Assembly (NCBI GenBank): GCA_001898145.1
Contig: MKSR01000019.1
Span: 186,001-250,000, forward strand
Reading direction: 5' to 3'
DNA from: Dyadobacter sp. 50-39
Lineage (GTDB): Bacteria; Bacteroidota; Bacteroidia; Cytophagales; Spirosomataceae
DNA: 64,000 bases
Made by a program: the position numbers and the translations under genes. Positions 8,397-17,232 of the stretch are shown here, one piece after another (the stretch's first letter is position 1; each line of letters begins with the position of its first letter). Under the pieces are notes generated by a model. It saw only the letters and a list, made by a program, of their open reading frames with translations, did not search any database and had not been told where the DNA came from.

Positions 8397-9740
8397 TCAT
8401 TGAACGAGGTTTCTGACGGCAGCTTTGAATTGGTCACCCCGGTCTTCATAGTTTTTGAACAAATCAAAACTCGCGCAGGCAGGTGAAAGCAGGACGATAT
8501 CCCCCGGCACGCCCCATTCCCGTCCTTTGTTGACGGCGTCCTGAACGTCCTCGGTTGAATATATTTGCGGAACTTTGCCGGAAAAATACGTTTCAAGCTT
8601 CGCCGGGTCTTTCCCCAGCACGATCAGCCCTTTCACTTTATCCTTCACGAGCCCTTCTATTTGTGCATAATCATTGCCTTTATCCACACCACCGGCAATG
8701 AGGATCACCGGCTGGTCGAAGCTGCCCAATGCGTAATACACCGAATCCACATTGGTAGCCTTGGAATCATTGATATAGGTTACGCCGCCGATAACTTCCA
8801 CCTGTTCCAAACGGTGGGGAGCATTGGTGAACGATTTCAAACCCTCACTGATTTTCTCCGAGTCAATGCCGAGCAGCTGCGCCACCGAAATCGCCGCCAG
8901 GGCGTTGATCGCATTGTGAGGCCCTTTGATCGGTAATTCTCCGAATTCCTGCTCGAATGCACGGCCATTGATATGGGAAACCAACCGGCCGCTTTCAAGG
9001 TACGAGCCCGATTCCAATGCATTTGCCAGTGAAATCTCGACCTTACCAACCACCGGATGCCTCTTTTCGAGCTCCTTTTGAATCACCTCACTTTCTTTAT
9101 AATAAATGAAGTAATCCGCCGCTGTCTGATTGCTGATAATGTTGAATTTCGAATTCACATAGTTCTGAAAATCATACCCATAACGATCGAGGTGATCGGG
9201 AGTGATATTCAGGAGGAGAGAAATATAAGGATGGAAACCGACGATATTATCGAGCTGAAAGCTGCTGATTTCCAATACATAATAATCGAAATGTTTTTCC
9301 GCAACGGCCCAGGCGAAACTATCCCCGATATTGCCGGCCAGCCCTACATTCAGTCCGGCGGTTTTCAGCAAATGGTAAGTGAGCAGCGTGGTGGTAGTTT
9401 TGCCGTTGCTTCCGGTGATGGCGATCAGCTTCGCGTCGGTATAGCGCGAGGCGAATTCTATTTCCGAGATCACCGGGACACCCTCTTCTTTCAATGCGAC
9501 GATCAGGGGTGCCTTATCGGGGATACCCGGACTTTTCACGATCAGATCGCTGCCGAGAATGCGCTCCTCGGAATGCCGCCCCTGTTCGAATGGAATATTT
9601 TCACTGTTCAGGATGTCTGCGTACTTCTGATGCAACTGGCCCTTATCCGATAAAAAAACTTCAAAACCTTTGGATTTCGCAAGAATCGCAGCGCCGGCGC
9701 CGCTTTCTCCGCCACCCAGAATCGTCACCTTTCTTTGCAC
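8397..9740 (-). CDS. murD: UDP-N-acetylmuramoylalanine--D-glutamate ligase
   Basis: A Mur ligase that adds D-glutamate to UDP-MurNAc-L-Ala. It shows the ILGGGESGAG uracil-binding loop near the N-terminus, the P-loop GSNGKTTT at about 110-117, and the NDSKATN block of the C-terminal half. The frame is open to a TTG at 9773, but I prefer the GTG at 9740 because it places the Rossmann loop at the expected distance from the N-terminus and a -7-like element at 9780-9787 predicts transcription starting near 9773. It is the first gene of this dcw half. In canonical clusters mraY precedes it; here mraY is 25 kb away. Confidence 0.94.
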   Translation of the reverse strand: MQRKVTILGGGESGAGAAILAKSKGFEVFLSDKGQLHQKYADILNSENIPFEQGRHSEERILGSDLIVKSPGIPDKAPLIVALKEEGVPVISEIEFASRYTDAKLIAITGSNGKTTTTLLTYHLLKTAGLNVGLAGNIGDSFAWAVAEKHFDYYVLEISSFQLDNIVGFHPYISLLLNITPDHLDRYGYDFQNYVNSKFNIISNQTAADYFIYYKESEVIQKELEKRHPVVGKVEISLANALESGSYLESGRLVSHINGRAFEQEFGELPIKGPHNAINALAAISVAQLLGIDSEKISEGLKSFTNAPHRLEQVEVIGGVTYINDSKATNVDSVYYALGSFDQPVILIAGGVDKGNDYAQIEGLVKDKVKGLIVLGKDPAKLETYFSGKVPQIYSTEDVQDAVNKGREWGVPGDIVLLSPACASFDLFKNYEDRGDQFKAAVRNLVQ

Positions 9741-9779
9741 AAGAATCGAATTAAAACGTTGAACAATCTGCAATCACCA

Positions 9780-9787
9780 CGAAGGTA
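9780..9787 (-). promoter_or_regulatory. Putative promoter -7 element for the murD-ftsZ half-cluster
   Basis: The minus strand reads TACCTTCG, one mismatch from TAnnTTTG, placed just upstream of murD and downstream of the mscL terminator. No convincing -33 is seen. The half-cluster needs a promoter of its own because the terminator at 9835-9863 separates it from the genes upstream. Confidence 0.35.
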
Positions 9788-9834
9788 AATCTTTTGCCGA
9801 AAACTTCTTTTAATGCCTTCCCAATAACACGGAT

Positions 9835-9863
9835 AAAAAAAGAGGCACAGGAAATATGCCTCT
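9835..9863 (-). terminator. Terminator downstream of mscL
   Basis: AGAGGCA (9841-9847) and TGCCTCT (9857-9863) form a 7-bp stem, followed on the minus strand by a run of Ts (9835-9840). It ends the mscL transcript before murD. Confidence 0.75.
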
Positions 9864-9893
9864 CTTGTACTATTTATCGACGATCAATTAGTT

Positions 9894-10223
9894 CTACTCC
9901 TTCTTCATCGACTCCGACAATCTTAACCTGTTTGCCACTTTTACGATCAGGAATATGACCCACGCGATGATCAGGAACTGGATCAGCGTCTGGATGAAGT
10001 TACCATATTTGATAGCCACCTCCGGCGTATCGCCGACCGCCTCCTTCAATACGATTTTAAGCTGCGTGAAATCTACACCGCCGATAATGAGGCCGAGGAT
10101 CGGGTTGATAATGTCCTCCACCAGCGAAGTAGTGATTTTCCCGAATGCCGCACCGATCACGACACCGACAGCGAGGTCAAGCACATTGCCCTTCGCGATA
10201 AAAGTTTTGAATTCCTGAAGCAT
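9894..10223 (-). CDS. mscL: Large-conductance mechanosensitive channel MscL
   Basis: An inner-membrane pentameric channel that opens under membrane tension and releases osmolytes on hypo-osmotic shock. The N-terminal [20 protein letters not shown] is the family signature, followed by the [17 protein letters not shown] pore-lining helix. A second membrane helix is near residues 72-95 ([20 protein letters not shown]). At 109 residues it is shorter than the roughly 130-150 usual, mainly through a short C-terminal bundle. It has its own terminator downstream. Confidence 0.95.
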   Translation of the reverse strand: MLQEFKTFIAKGNVLDLAVGVVIGAAFGKITTSLVEDIINPILGLIIGGVDFTQLKIVLKEAVGDTPEVAIKYGNFIQTLIQFLIIAWVIFLIVKVANRLRLSESMKKE

Positions 10224-10248
10224 AACAAGACGAGGTTAGTTGAATGGA

Positions 10249-11190
10249 TTAGAAAGCAAATAAAAAGCCTATGCTGAGGGCCTGAGCGAACTGGACCTTG
10301 TTGCTCTGGTCTTCGTCGTAAACCATAATGGCGCCGAGATTGACATTGACATATTTGTTGATCTTCGCGGTCAGCTGGGCGTCGAGACGGTTATCTATAT
10401 TCAATGGGTGTTTAAAGCTTGAAAACAGCAGGTACCGGAATTTCAGGTTCACGTCCTTCGCGATATCCTTATCGAAATTGGCTACGAGCTGGATCAATGC
10501 GGCTTCGGTGCGCACCCGCTTACCGATAGGCACACCGTAATTCTTCTGGTCGGGTGTGTTGACGTATAAATCCTTGTCGATTACGATCGTCTGCCGCAAT
10601 GCACCGGGCGCGAGGTCGATAAAAAAGTAGGGCACGGGGCGGTATTCGATACCGATCGCCTCGGTGAGGTAAGCGGGGGCCAGAATGCCGGATACTTTCT
10701 TTTTGAAATTGAGGGAGTCAGGGTTGGTATTGTATTCGTAGCCGTTGCCGAACTGCGAGAGGAAGTTCACATTCGCAAAAAGGCTCCATTTGGCCCTCAG
10801 TTCGCGGTTGTACTTGGTATCGAAGAATAGCCGGTCGACATTCTTGCGGCTCTGCTGGCCTTTATTGCGCACGATACCATACTGCCCCTGAAAGTCGTTT
10901 CGCCAGGAATTCTTCCCCACCTTCTTTTCATTCAGGGCATTCAGGAAAAGGCCCAGGGCGATGGAATTCACGCCGCCTCCCGTCCAGTTCGAGCTGAACG
11001 ATCCCTGGTTGAGATTAGCTCCGAATTCGATCTTGTGCCAGGCTGTGTCCTTCCCGGTTTGCAACCGGCCTGCATTAATCGAATTGGAAAGGTCAACTTT
11101 ATTTTGGGAAACGGCCGGGAATGTCAGAAGTGCAAGTAGTAAAGTTAAAGCAATAAAAGAGTTACGTTGAAGTTGTAGATTCATTGCCAT
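10249..11190 (-). CDS. DUF3078 domain-containing outer-membrane-type protein
   Basis: A secreted beta-rich protein of about 313 residues. The signal peptide (FIALTLLLALLTFPAVSQ) ends about 27 residues after the ATG at 11190. The frame continues to 11271 but upstream residues do not look like part of the protein. The segment GKDTAWHKIEFGANLNQGSF and the alternating aromatic/polar pattern fit DUF3078, a Bacteroidetes family predicted to form a beta-barrel. The chain ends in an aromatic (IGFLFAF), as outer-membrane barrels do. It lies 93 nt after the ECF sigma gene on the same strand. Function is unknown. Confidence 0.75.
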   Translation of the reverse strand: MAMNLQLQRNSFIALTLLLALLTFPAVSQNKVDLSNSINAGRLQTGKDTAWHKIEFGANLNQGSFSSNWTGGGVNSIALGLFLNALNEKKVGKNSWRNDFQGQYGIVRNKGQQSRKNVDRLFFDTKYNRELRAKWSLFANVNFLSQFGNGYEYNTNPDSLNFKKKVSGILAPAYLTEAIGIEYRPVPYFFIDLAPGALRQTIVIDKDLYVNTPDQKNYGVPIGKRVRTEAALIQLVANFDKDIAKDVNLKFRYLLFSSFKHPLNIDNRLDAQLTAKINKYVNVNLGAIMVYDEDQSNKVQFAQALSIGFLFAF

Positions 11191-11283
11191 TGTGTTTTGT
11201 GGGACCATACTCATTAAATTTTGATCTTTTAAGACTAACAAATGAGGAGGTTTACGGTCAAAGTAAAGCAATTTCTGACGCTT

Positions 11284-11886
11284 TCAAAAGAAATTACCGC
11301 CTTCTGAAAGTTGACGGTACCACTTGCGGAGCTTCCTGCGCGACCGCATCAGCCGCATTTTAACCGCGCTTTCGGTTGTCCGGAAGAGGTTTGCAATGTC
11401 GCGGATACTGCGGTCGTCGAGGTAACGGAGGTATATCATCGCCTTGTCTTCCAGCGCCAGCAGATCGAGCGCTTCCCGGAGCATCAGCACGTTGATTTCC
11501 TCTTCAAAAAACCCTTGAAAGCACAGTTCTTCTTTTCCCGCACACTCGGGCGTATACTCTTGATGGACCAGGACCACCTTGCGTTTGCTTACACGCGCGA
11601 GGTCCATGCAATGGTTGTGGGTGATGGTATAAAGCCAGGTAGAGAATTTGGCACCCGTCTTGAACGAGCCCATTTTATGGATCAGTTTGAGAAAGACATC
11701 GTGCATGATGTCTTCGGCGCGGTTGGCATCGCGGGTGAGGGCGAGGCATCTCTGGTAAACCTTCACGGCATAGCGCTCATAAAGCTGCTGGAAATGACGA
11801 TTGTCCCTCGATTCGAGGAACAGTGTAACTAATTCTTCATCTGTCGAATTATGCTCCGAACAGGAATTGCTCCGTAAATCAACCAT
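11284..11886 (-). CDS. ECF-type RNA polymerase sigma factor
   Basis: A 200-residue sigma-70 family protein. Region 2 is at about residues 35-100 with AEDIMHDVFLKLIHKM and the -10 recognition helix FSTWLYTITHNHCMD. Region 4 is at about 140-190 with IRDIANLFRTTESAVKMRLMRSR as the helix-turn-helix. No anti-sigma gene is adjacent on this strand; the next gene is the DUF3078 outer-membrane protein, which could be a target or only a neighbour. Confidence 0.88.
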   Translation of the reverse strand: MVDLRSNSCSEHNSTDEELVTLFLESRDNRHFQQLYERYAVKVYQRCLALTRDANRAEDIMHDVFLKLIHKMGSFKTGAKFSTWLYTITHNHCMDLARVSKRKVVLVHQEYTPECAGKEELCFQGFFEEEINVLMLREALDLLALEDKAMIYLRYLDDRSIRDIANLFRTTESAVKMRLMRSRRKLRKWYRQLSEGGNFF

Positions 11887-11955
11887 TCTGCCTGATGAAA
11901 TGCCGCCGATAGCGTGTGCTGAAAATTAAATTGCATTTAACTTTCTGTAAATATG

Positions 11956-11997
11956 AAAAAACAACGCCTGGTATACAAATTAGATACCAGGCGTTGT
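11956..11997 (-). terminator. Terminator downstream of tsf
   Basis: A perfect 14-bp inverted repeat, ACAACGCCTGGTAT (11961-11974) with ATACCAGGCGTTGT (11984-11997), 9-nt loop, then a T-run on the minus strand at 11956-11961. It lies just past tsf, between it and the sigma factor gene. Confidence 0.85.
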
Positions 11998-12020
11998 CAA
12001 TATATTTTGTGCTAAAAGGC

Positions 12021-12857
12021 TTATCCGCCGATCGCTACACGTTTGAACGTAGATACAGTCAGTTCCTTGCCTGTTTTCTCAAGCAGCTGACGGATTGTCA
12101 ATGAAGAATCCTTCACGAACTCCTGGTTCAACAGGGTGCTGTCTTTGTAGAACTTCTGCAATTTACCCTGCGCGATTTTTTCCAGCATGGCCTCAGGCTT
12201 GCCTTCTGCGCGAGCCTGCTCTTTACCTACTTCAATCTCACGCTCGATGGTAGCAGCGTCAACGCCGTCTTTGTCCACCGCGATAGGCTTCATGGCCGCG
12301 ATCTGCATAGCTACGTCTTTTCCAAGCTCCGCAACATCCGATCCGTTCACGCCGGTGAATGCCACCAACACGCCCAATTTACCGTTTGAGTGGATGTAAG
12401 GTACTACCTGATCAGCCGAAATGTTTTCGTAAGCGCTGATTTCGAGCTTCTCACCCAGTTTACCTGTCAATTCCACCATATGCTCGGATACCGGACGGCC
12501 GTCAGCCAAAGTGGCTGCCAGAAGGGCATCTTTGTCGGTGATGTTATCCGCTACTGCTTTGTCGAGGATCGACTGCGCAAGGTTTTTGAAATCTTCCACG
12601 TTGGATACGGGCTCCGTTTCGCAAGCCAGTGCAACGAGTTTACCATTGGTACCGTCGGCGCTGATGTTGATCAGCACGGTTCCTTCTGACACAGCGTTGT
12701 CAGCACGTTTTGCAGCAACTTTTTGTCCTTGTTTACGGAGAATATCAACGGCTTTGTCGAAATCGCCATCTGCTTCCTGCAGGGCCTTTTTACAATCCAT
12801 CATGCCCGCGCCGGTCATCTGGCGGAGTTTGTTTACATCTTGTGCGGTAATTGCCAT
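12021..12857 (-). CDS. tsf: Translation elongation factor Ts
   Basis: The guanine-nucleotide exchange factor for EF-Tu. The N-terminal UBA-like domain (VNKLRQMTGAGMMDCKKALQEADGDFDKAVDILR) carries the EF-Ts signature; the core EF-Tu-contacting residues (TDKDALLAA, HIHSNGKLGVLV-like block) follow. The 278-residue length is normal. It follows rpsB as usual, but a terminator-like hairpin lies in the 120-nt gap. Confidence 0.96.
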   Translation of the reverse strand: MAITAQDVNKLRQMTGAGMMDCKKALQEADGDFDKAVDILRKQGQKVAAKRADNAVSEGTVLINISADGTNGKLVALACETEPVSNVEDFKNLAQSILDKAVADNITDKDALLAATLADGRPVSEHMVELTGKLGEKLEISAYENISADQVVPYIHSNGKLGVLVAFTGVNGSDVAELGKDVAMQIAAMKPIAVDKDGVDAATIEREIEVGKEQARAEGKPEAMLEKIAQGKLQKFYKDSTLLNQEFVKDSSLTIRQLLEKTGKELTVSTFKRVAIGG

Positions 12858-12888
12858 GATCGTGATAAATATTTGGTATTAATGTTTT

Positions 12889-12925
12889 AAAAAAATGTAG
12901 CCCATAGCAAGAGGCTATGGGCTAC
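12889..12925 (-). terminator. Hairpin/terminator between rpsB and tsf
   Basis: A perfect 12-bp stem, GTAGCCCATAGC (12897-12908) with GCTATGGGCTAC (12914-12925), 5-nt loop, followed on the minus strand by a T-run at 12889-12896. It lies between rpsB and tsf and may terminate part of the transcripts. Confidence 0.75.
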
Positions 12926-12977
12926 CGGATATGTCAACTATGGCGGGTTAGTTTAAAACAAGCCATATTGCCCTTTT

Positions 12978-13799
12978 TTACTCTTCGTCGGATTCAGCTA
13001 CTTCTGCTTCTGCCGCAACTTCGGCGCGTGGGGCTGCTGCCTCTTCACCTTTGTCCGCTGCGCGTTTTGCTTCTTCTTCCTCAACAAGGCGCTGATCGTC
13101 TTTATCTTGTTTGCGTTCCATCAAACCTTCTTCGATAGCCTTACCGATCGCCAAAGTGATCAACGAGATTGCTTTGTAAGCATCGTCGTTGGATGGGATA
13201 GGGAAGTCAACCAGTTCAGGGTTTGAGTTGGTATCGCAGATCGCAAAGATAGGGATGTTCAATCTTTTTGCTTCTGCTACCGCAATGTGCTCGCGTTTTA
13301 CATCAACGATGAAAAGTGCTGCTGGAAGGCGAGTAAGGTCCGCTACACCACCTAGTACTCTTTCCAGTTTATCCTTTTCACGTGTAAGCATCAGGCGTTC
13401 TCTTTTCGCAATATTGCTAACCGTGGATTCGTCTTTGAGCATCTTCTCAAGAGTCTGCATTTTTTTCAAAGACTTGCGAATCGTACCGAAGTTTGTCAGC
13501 ATACCACCCAACCAGCGGTCAGTTACGTAAGGCATTTTAAGGCGTTTCGCCTCTTCCGTTACGATTTCCTGTGCTTGTTTTTTGGTAGCAACAAACATGA
13601 TCTTACGTCCTGAACGAACGATCTGTTTCAACGCAGCTTCCGCGTCGTTGAGGCAGCTCAAAGTTTTGTTCAGGTCAATGATGTGGATCCCGTTCTTCTC
13701 CATGAAGATATACGGAGCCATCCGTGGATCCCACTTGCGGGTAAGGTGACCAAAGTGGACACCTGCATCCAATAGTTCTTTATACTCTATTTGTGCCAT
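12978..13799 (-). CDS. rpsB: 30S ribosomal protein S2
   Basis: The small-subunit protein S2. Family blocks visible are DAGVHFGHLTRKWDPRMAPYIF near the start, TDRWLGGMLTNF near residue 95 and the AICDTNSNPELVDFPIPSNDD block near 190. An acidic Ala/Glu-rich tail follows residue 235, a Bacteroidetes-type extension. The frame opens with a TTG at 13805, but the ATG at 13799 (MAQIEYKELL) fits the family start. Confidence 0.96.
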   Translation of the reverse strand: MAQIEYKELLDAGVHFGHLTRKWDPRMAPYIFMEKNGIHIIDLNKTLSCLNDAEAALKQIVRSGRKIMFVATKKQAQEIVTEEAKRLKMPYVTDRWLGGMLTNFGTIRKSLKKMQTLEKMLKDESTVSNIAKRERLMLTREKDKLERVLGGVADLTRLPAALFIVDVKREHIAVAEAKRLNIPIFAICDTNSNPELVDFPIPSNDDAYKAISLITLAIGKAIEEGLMERKQDKDDQRLVEEEEAKRAADKGEEAAAPRAEVAAEAEVAESDEE

Positions 13800-13878
13800 T
13801 GCCAAATTTGATTAAAAATGATTTTGAAATTACGCAGCACAATGCATCGGGCACGATAAGCACTGTCTGGACGAAATA

Positions 13879-14265
13879 TTAACGTTTCGAGAACTGGAAC
13901 CTTCTGCGTGCCTTGGCGCGTCCGTATTTCTTACGCTCAACCATACGTGGGTCACGGGTAAGGAATCCTTCTTTTTTCAATGCGCCGCGGAATTCGCCGT
14001 TGTATTGAACCAGTGCACGTGAAACCGCCATACGGATCGCTTCCGCCTGACCTGAGATTCCACCGCCTCTTACGTTTACTTTGATATCGTAACCATTTCC
14101 ACCTGAGATTGTCGCGAACGGTTGTTGCAGAACGATCTGGTGTACTTCAAACGGGAAATATTCTTTGTAATCACGACCGTTAACTTTGATATCGCCTTTA
14201 CCAGGTGTCAGGTAAATACGAGCAACGGCTGTTTTTCTTCTACCTATTGTGTTGATCACTTCCAT
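13879..14265 (-). CDS. rpsI: 30S ribosomal protein S9
   Basis: A 128-residue S9. N-terminal IGRRKTAVARIYL, the GGGISGQAEAIRMAVSRALV block and the C-terminal DPRMVERKKYGRAKARRRFQFSKR, whose basic end reaches the P-site tRNA, identify the family. It follows rplM after 3 nt, the conserved rplM-rpsI pair. Confidence 0.97.
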   Translation of the reverse strand: MEVINTIGRRKTAVARIYLTPGKGDIKVNGRDYKEYFPFEVHQIVLQQPFATISGGNGYDIKVNVRGGGISGQAEAIRMAVSRALVQYNGEFRGALKKEGFLTRDPRMVERKKYGRAKARRRFQFSKR

Positions 14266-14268
14266 GAA

Positions 14269-14712
14269 TTACAATTGGATTTGCTTTGGTTGCTGTGCGC
14301 TGTGCGGGTGTTCTGCATCAGCGTAAACAAACAGGTTTGTAAATAAACGACGTCCCAAACGGTTCTTTGGAAGCATGCCTTTTACGGCTTTCTCGATCAC
14401 ACGCTCAGGGTGTTTTTCGAGCAACTCGCGAGGAGTCTGAAAACGTTGACCTCCTGGGTAACCGGTGTGGCGAACATAAACCTTGTCCGTCATTTTCTTA
14501 CCTGTCAACTTGATCTTATCGGCGTTGATAACAATTACGTTATCTCCACAATCCACATGAGGAGTGTAGCTTGCTTTGTGTTTGCCTCTGATGATTTTAG
14601 CAACTTCGCTGGCCAAACGACCAAGAACTGCATTCTCAGCATCCACAACAATCCACTCCTTGTTTACTGTGTTTTTGTTCGCCGAGATGGTTTTGTAGCT
14701 TAACGTATCCAC
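14269..14712 (-). CDS. rplM: 50S ribosomal protein L13
   Basis: A 147-residue L13. Family blocks are [23 protein letters not shown] and the central [16 protein letters not shown] choose the GTG at 14712 ([19 protein letters not shown]), which matches the typical Bacteroidetes L13 N-terminus, rather than the ATG at 14742, which would add ten hydrophobic residues encoded by the leader. A good promoter lies upstream at 14786-14816. Confidence 0.95.
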   Translation of the reverse strand: MDTLSYKTISANKNTVNKEWIVVDAENAVLGRLASEVAKIIRGKHKASYTPHVDCGDNVIVINADKIKLTGKKMTDKVYVRHTGYPGGQRFQTPRELLEKHPERVIEKAVKGMLPKNRLGRRLFTNLFVYADAEHPHSAQQPKQIQL

Positions 14713-14785
14713 GATTAACAAAAAAATTAAATTGATTTTCAATTATTTACACTGTAACAAGACAGTCCATCGCAAAATGGGAGTG

Positions 14786-14816
14786 CAAATATAGAGTTTA
14801 ACAAATTGAATTACAA
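14786..14816 (-). promoter_or_regulatory. Promoter of the rplM-rpsI operon
   Basis: On the minus strand the -7 element TATATTTG is at 14786-14793 and a -33 TTG at 14814-14816, spaced by 20 nt. This is the Bacteroidetes primary-sigma pattern. It predicts a start of transcription near 14780, about 70 nt upstream of the rplM GTG. Confidence 0.6.
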
Positions 14817-14838
14817 GTATGTTTGTGAAATTCATTTG

Positions 14839-15540
14839 TCAATTCCCTACTGCAAAGGCCAATGCAGCATACGGAAGGCCGTAAACCCTGGACACATGTC
14901 GCTGGCTGTTATCGAGGTAAACATTAAAACCATCCACCTTTTTGGTCGTGTAAGTAACCCGCCCGTACGTGTAACCCAGCTTGACGCCCAGTTTGCGGCC
15001 GGCCTTGAAACGCACGAATGCTTCCGACTGCCCGGTGTTTTTCCGAAGTGCAAGGGGCAGCGCATTGAGCAGGGTAGGTTTGCTGGCTAGCCATTGGTTG
15101 TAATTCGGCCCGCCTGTCCCGGTCGCCGGGGTATCTTTTTCGTAGAACCCATGTCGCCTGGTGCCATAGGTAATGCCCAGCAGGTCGGTGTTAACCCCGA
15201 AGTCGAGCTTCCAGAAACTGATATTGACGCCTGCCAGAAAGCTTACCCCATTGACGGACACATTCCGGTATTCCAGGTAATCCTCGATCCCCGCCATGCG
15301 CTTCGTGTACAGGTTGGTCCTGCCCGCATAATAGCCCCAGGCCCTCAACCCGACTCCCAACCGGAGCCACGGGAGTTTCTGGGAGCCAATTTCCTCGTGA
15401 TACGTAATGGAAGGCGCCCAGGAGTTGCTTCCCAGGCCGACACCAACGTCCACACCCCCGGCAATCGGCGAAGTATATTGAGCGTGTGTGAACGTGGCAT
15501 TCAGTAATAAAACGGTAATCAATCCTTTTAAAATTTTCAT
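14839..15540 (-). CDS. Hypothetical exported, probably outer-membrane protein
   Basis: A 233-residue protein with a signal peptide (MKILKGLITVLLLNATFTHAQ) and a glycine/aromatic-rich mature part with alternating polar and hydrophobic residues, suggesting a small beta-barrel. Strand-like stretches include VDVGVGLGSNSW, WLRLGVGLRAWGYY and LGVKLGYTYGRVTYTTK. It is divergent from the DUF1080 gene, 18 nt away. I do not recognise a specific family. Confidence 0.6.
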   Translation of the reverse strand: MKILKGLITVLLLNATFTHAQYTSPIAGGVDVGVGLGSNSWAPSITYHEEIGSQKLPWLRLGVGLRAWGYYAGRTNLYTKRMAGIEDYLEYRNVSVNGVSFLAGVNISFWKLDFGVNTDLLGITYGTRRHGFYEKDTPATGTGGPNYNQWLASKPTLLNALPLALRKNTGQSEAFVRFKAGRKLGVKLGYTYGRVTYTTKKVDGFNVYLDNSQRHVSRVYGLPYAALAFAVGN

Positions 15541-15558
15541 TGCTGAACCCGTAGTTAG

Positions 15559-16311
15559 ATGATGAACTTTACAATAATAACGGTTACCCTCAACAAATTA
15601 CCACTTGTGCGTTGGCAGGTGGTTACATTACTTCTGTTTGCATTATCCAACGGTCTACTTCACGCCCAAAGCGGTGACCATCCGGCATTCGTTCCGCTTT
15701 TTAACGGCAAAAACCTGGACGGCTGGGTCGATGTAAATACTTCGAAAGAAACCTGGAAGGTCAAAAACGGCACACTCATTTGCTCGGGCAAACCCATAGG
15801 CGTGATGCGATCCGACAGGCAATATGAAAACTTCATTCTGGAAGTGGAATGGAAGCATATGGAAGCCGGCGGGAATTCGGGCATATTCATATGGAGCGAA
15901 GGTACCCCGCAGGAACACGACCCGCTCACGAAGGCCATCGAAGTGCAAATGCTCGAACTTGATTATGCCCGCCAGCACAACGCCACCGACGATTATGTGC
16001 ATGGCGAACTCTTTCCGACCATGGGCATGACCGCCATCCCCGATAACCCGCGCGGCATTCGCAGCAAATCCCTCGAAAAACGCTGCAAAGGCAAAGGTGA
16101 GTGGAACAAATATGTGGTAGTAGCCGTGGACGGCACCGTAAAGCTCTCCGTCAACGGCAAATTTGTCAACGGCCTGCGGGCCTCGGAGCGCAAAAAAGGT
16201 TTTATATGCCTGGAAGCCGAAGGCGCCGAGATCCATTTCCGGAACATGCGGATCATGGAGCTCCCCGGCGGCATTACCACGCCGGAGCAAGTAGCGCCGG
16301 TGGTGCATTGA
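15559..16311 (+). CDS. DUF1080 family protein (3-keto-disaccharide hydrolase/concanavalin-like fold)
   Basis: An exported protein of 250 residues with an N-terminal signal segment ([17 protein letters not shown]) after a positively charged start. [13 protein letters not shown], the GNSGIFIW block and [10 protein letters not shown] at the end are DUF1080 hallmarks, a LamG-like jelly-roll common in Bacteroidetes and Planctomycetes. Members have been annotated as 3-keto-glucoside/disaccharide hydrolases. Two ATG codons occur in tandem at the start. Confidence 0.82.
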   Translation: MMNFTIITVTLNKLPLVRWQVVTLLLFALSNGLLHAQSGDHPAFVPLFNGKNLDGWVDVNTSKETWKVKNGTLICSGKPIGVMRSDRQYENFILEVEWKHMEAGGNSGIFIWSEGTPQEHDPLTKAIEVQMLELDYARQHNATDDYVHGELFPTMGMTAIPDNPRGIRSKSLEKRCKGKGEWNKYVVVAVDGTVKLSVNGKFVNGLRASERKKGFICLEAEGAEIHFRNMRIMELPGGITTPEQVAPVVH

Positions 16312-16364
16312 TTTGGGAAGTTGCCTTTCTCCCAATATCTTGTTGGAGGTTTTAATTATTTGAC

Positions 16365-17168
16365 ATGAAAATCTCCTTCATTGGCGCTGGCAATGTGGCC
16401 TGGCATCTGGCGCAGGCGTTTGAGGATGCGGGGCATTGGATTTGCGAAGTGTACAGCCGCGACACGCAGAAAGCGCGCCAGCTCGCCTCTTCATTGTACG
16501 ATACCAACATCCAGCCCGACCTCAACTTCTCCGACAGTGAAGCCGAAGTGATCGTGATAGCCGTCACGGATGACGCCATTGAGAGCATTATCGAACGGGT
16601 GGTGCTGCCGGAAGGCGTGATCCTAGTACATACCTCGGGTACACGCTCGCTGGCTGAATTTCAGAAACTTGTGGAAATTTACAGCGACGTATATGTCCAC
16701 ACGGGCGTGTTCTATCCGTTGCAGACATTCACCAAGGGCGTCGAGATGGATTACAGCGAATTACCCTTCTGCATTGAATCACGCAATGAGCTGATTGAAG
16801 GCAAACTCATGCAGCTCGCGTCCAGCGTAAGCGATAATGTAACCCGGATGGATTCCGACGAGCGCTTCATTTTGCACGTGGCGGCGGTTTTTGCGAGCAA
16901 TTTTACCAATTACATGTTCACCATCTCCCACGACCTGCTCGAACGCGAACAGCTCAGATTCGATCTCCTGAAACCCCTCATCCAGACGACCGTTTACAAG
17001 GCACTGGAGTCTGATGATCCGTCGATCGGGCAAACCGGTCCCGCCCGGCGGGGCGACTGGAAAACGACGGCCCGGCACCTGGAATACTTGCAGGAAACCA
17101 ACGAGGACTACACCGAAATCTACCGCCTGCTTACCGATAAGATCCGCAACCTCTACATTTCAAAATAA
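16365..17168 (+). CDS. Rossmann-like and DUF2520 domain-containing protein
   Basis: A 267-residue protein with an N-terminal NAD(P)-binding motif (ISFIGAGNVAWHLAQAF, residues 3-19) and a C-terminal helical DUF2520 domain from about 130. The layout resembles short F420-dependent or 6-phosphogluconate-type dehydrogenases. The substrate is unknown. It is followed by kdsC 64 nt downstream. Confidence 0.8.
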   Translation: MKISFIGAGNVAWHLAQAFEDAGHWICEVYSRDTQKARQLASSLYDTNIQPDLNFSDSEAEVIVIAVTDDAIESIIERVVLPEGVILVHTSGTRSLAEFQKLVEIYSDVYVHTGVFYPLQTFTKGVEMDYSELPFCIESRNELIEGKLMQLASSVSDNVTRMDSDERFILHVAAVFASNFTNYMFTISHDLLEREQLRFDLLKPLIQTTVYKALESDDPSIGQTGPARRGDWKTTARHLEYLQETNEDYTEIYRLLTDKIRNLYISK

Positions 17169-17201
17169 TAAGCAGCCGCGCTGTCCCGAAAAAAGTTAGA
17201 C

Positions 17202-17209
17202 TATATTTG
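17202..17209 (+). promoter_or_regulatory. Putative kdsC promoter -7 element
   Basis: TATATTTG, a full match to TAnnTTTG, 23 nt upstream of the kdsC start. No matching -33 TTG is seen at 19-21 nt. Confidence 0.4.
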
Positions 17210-17232
17210 CAGGATTCACAATTCGGCTATTC

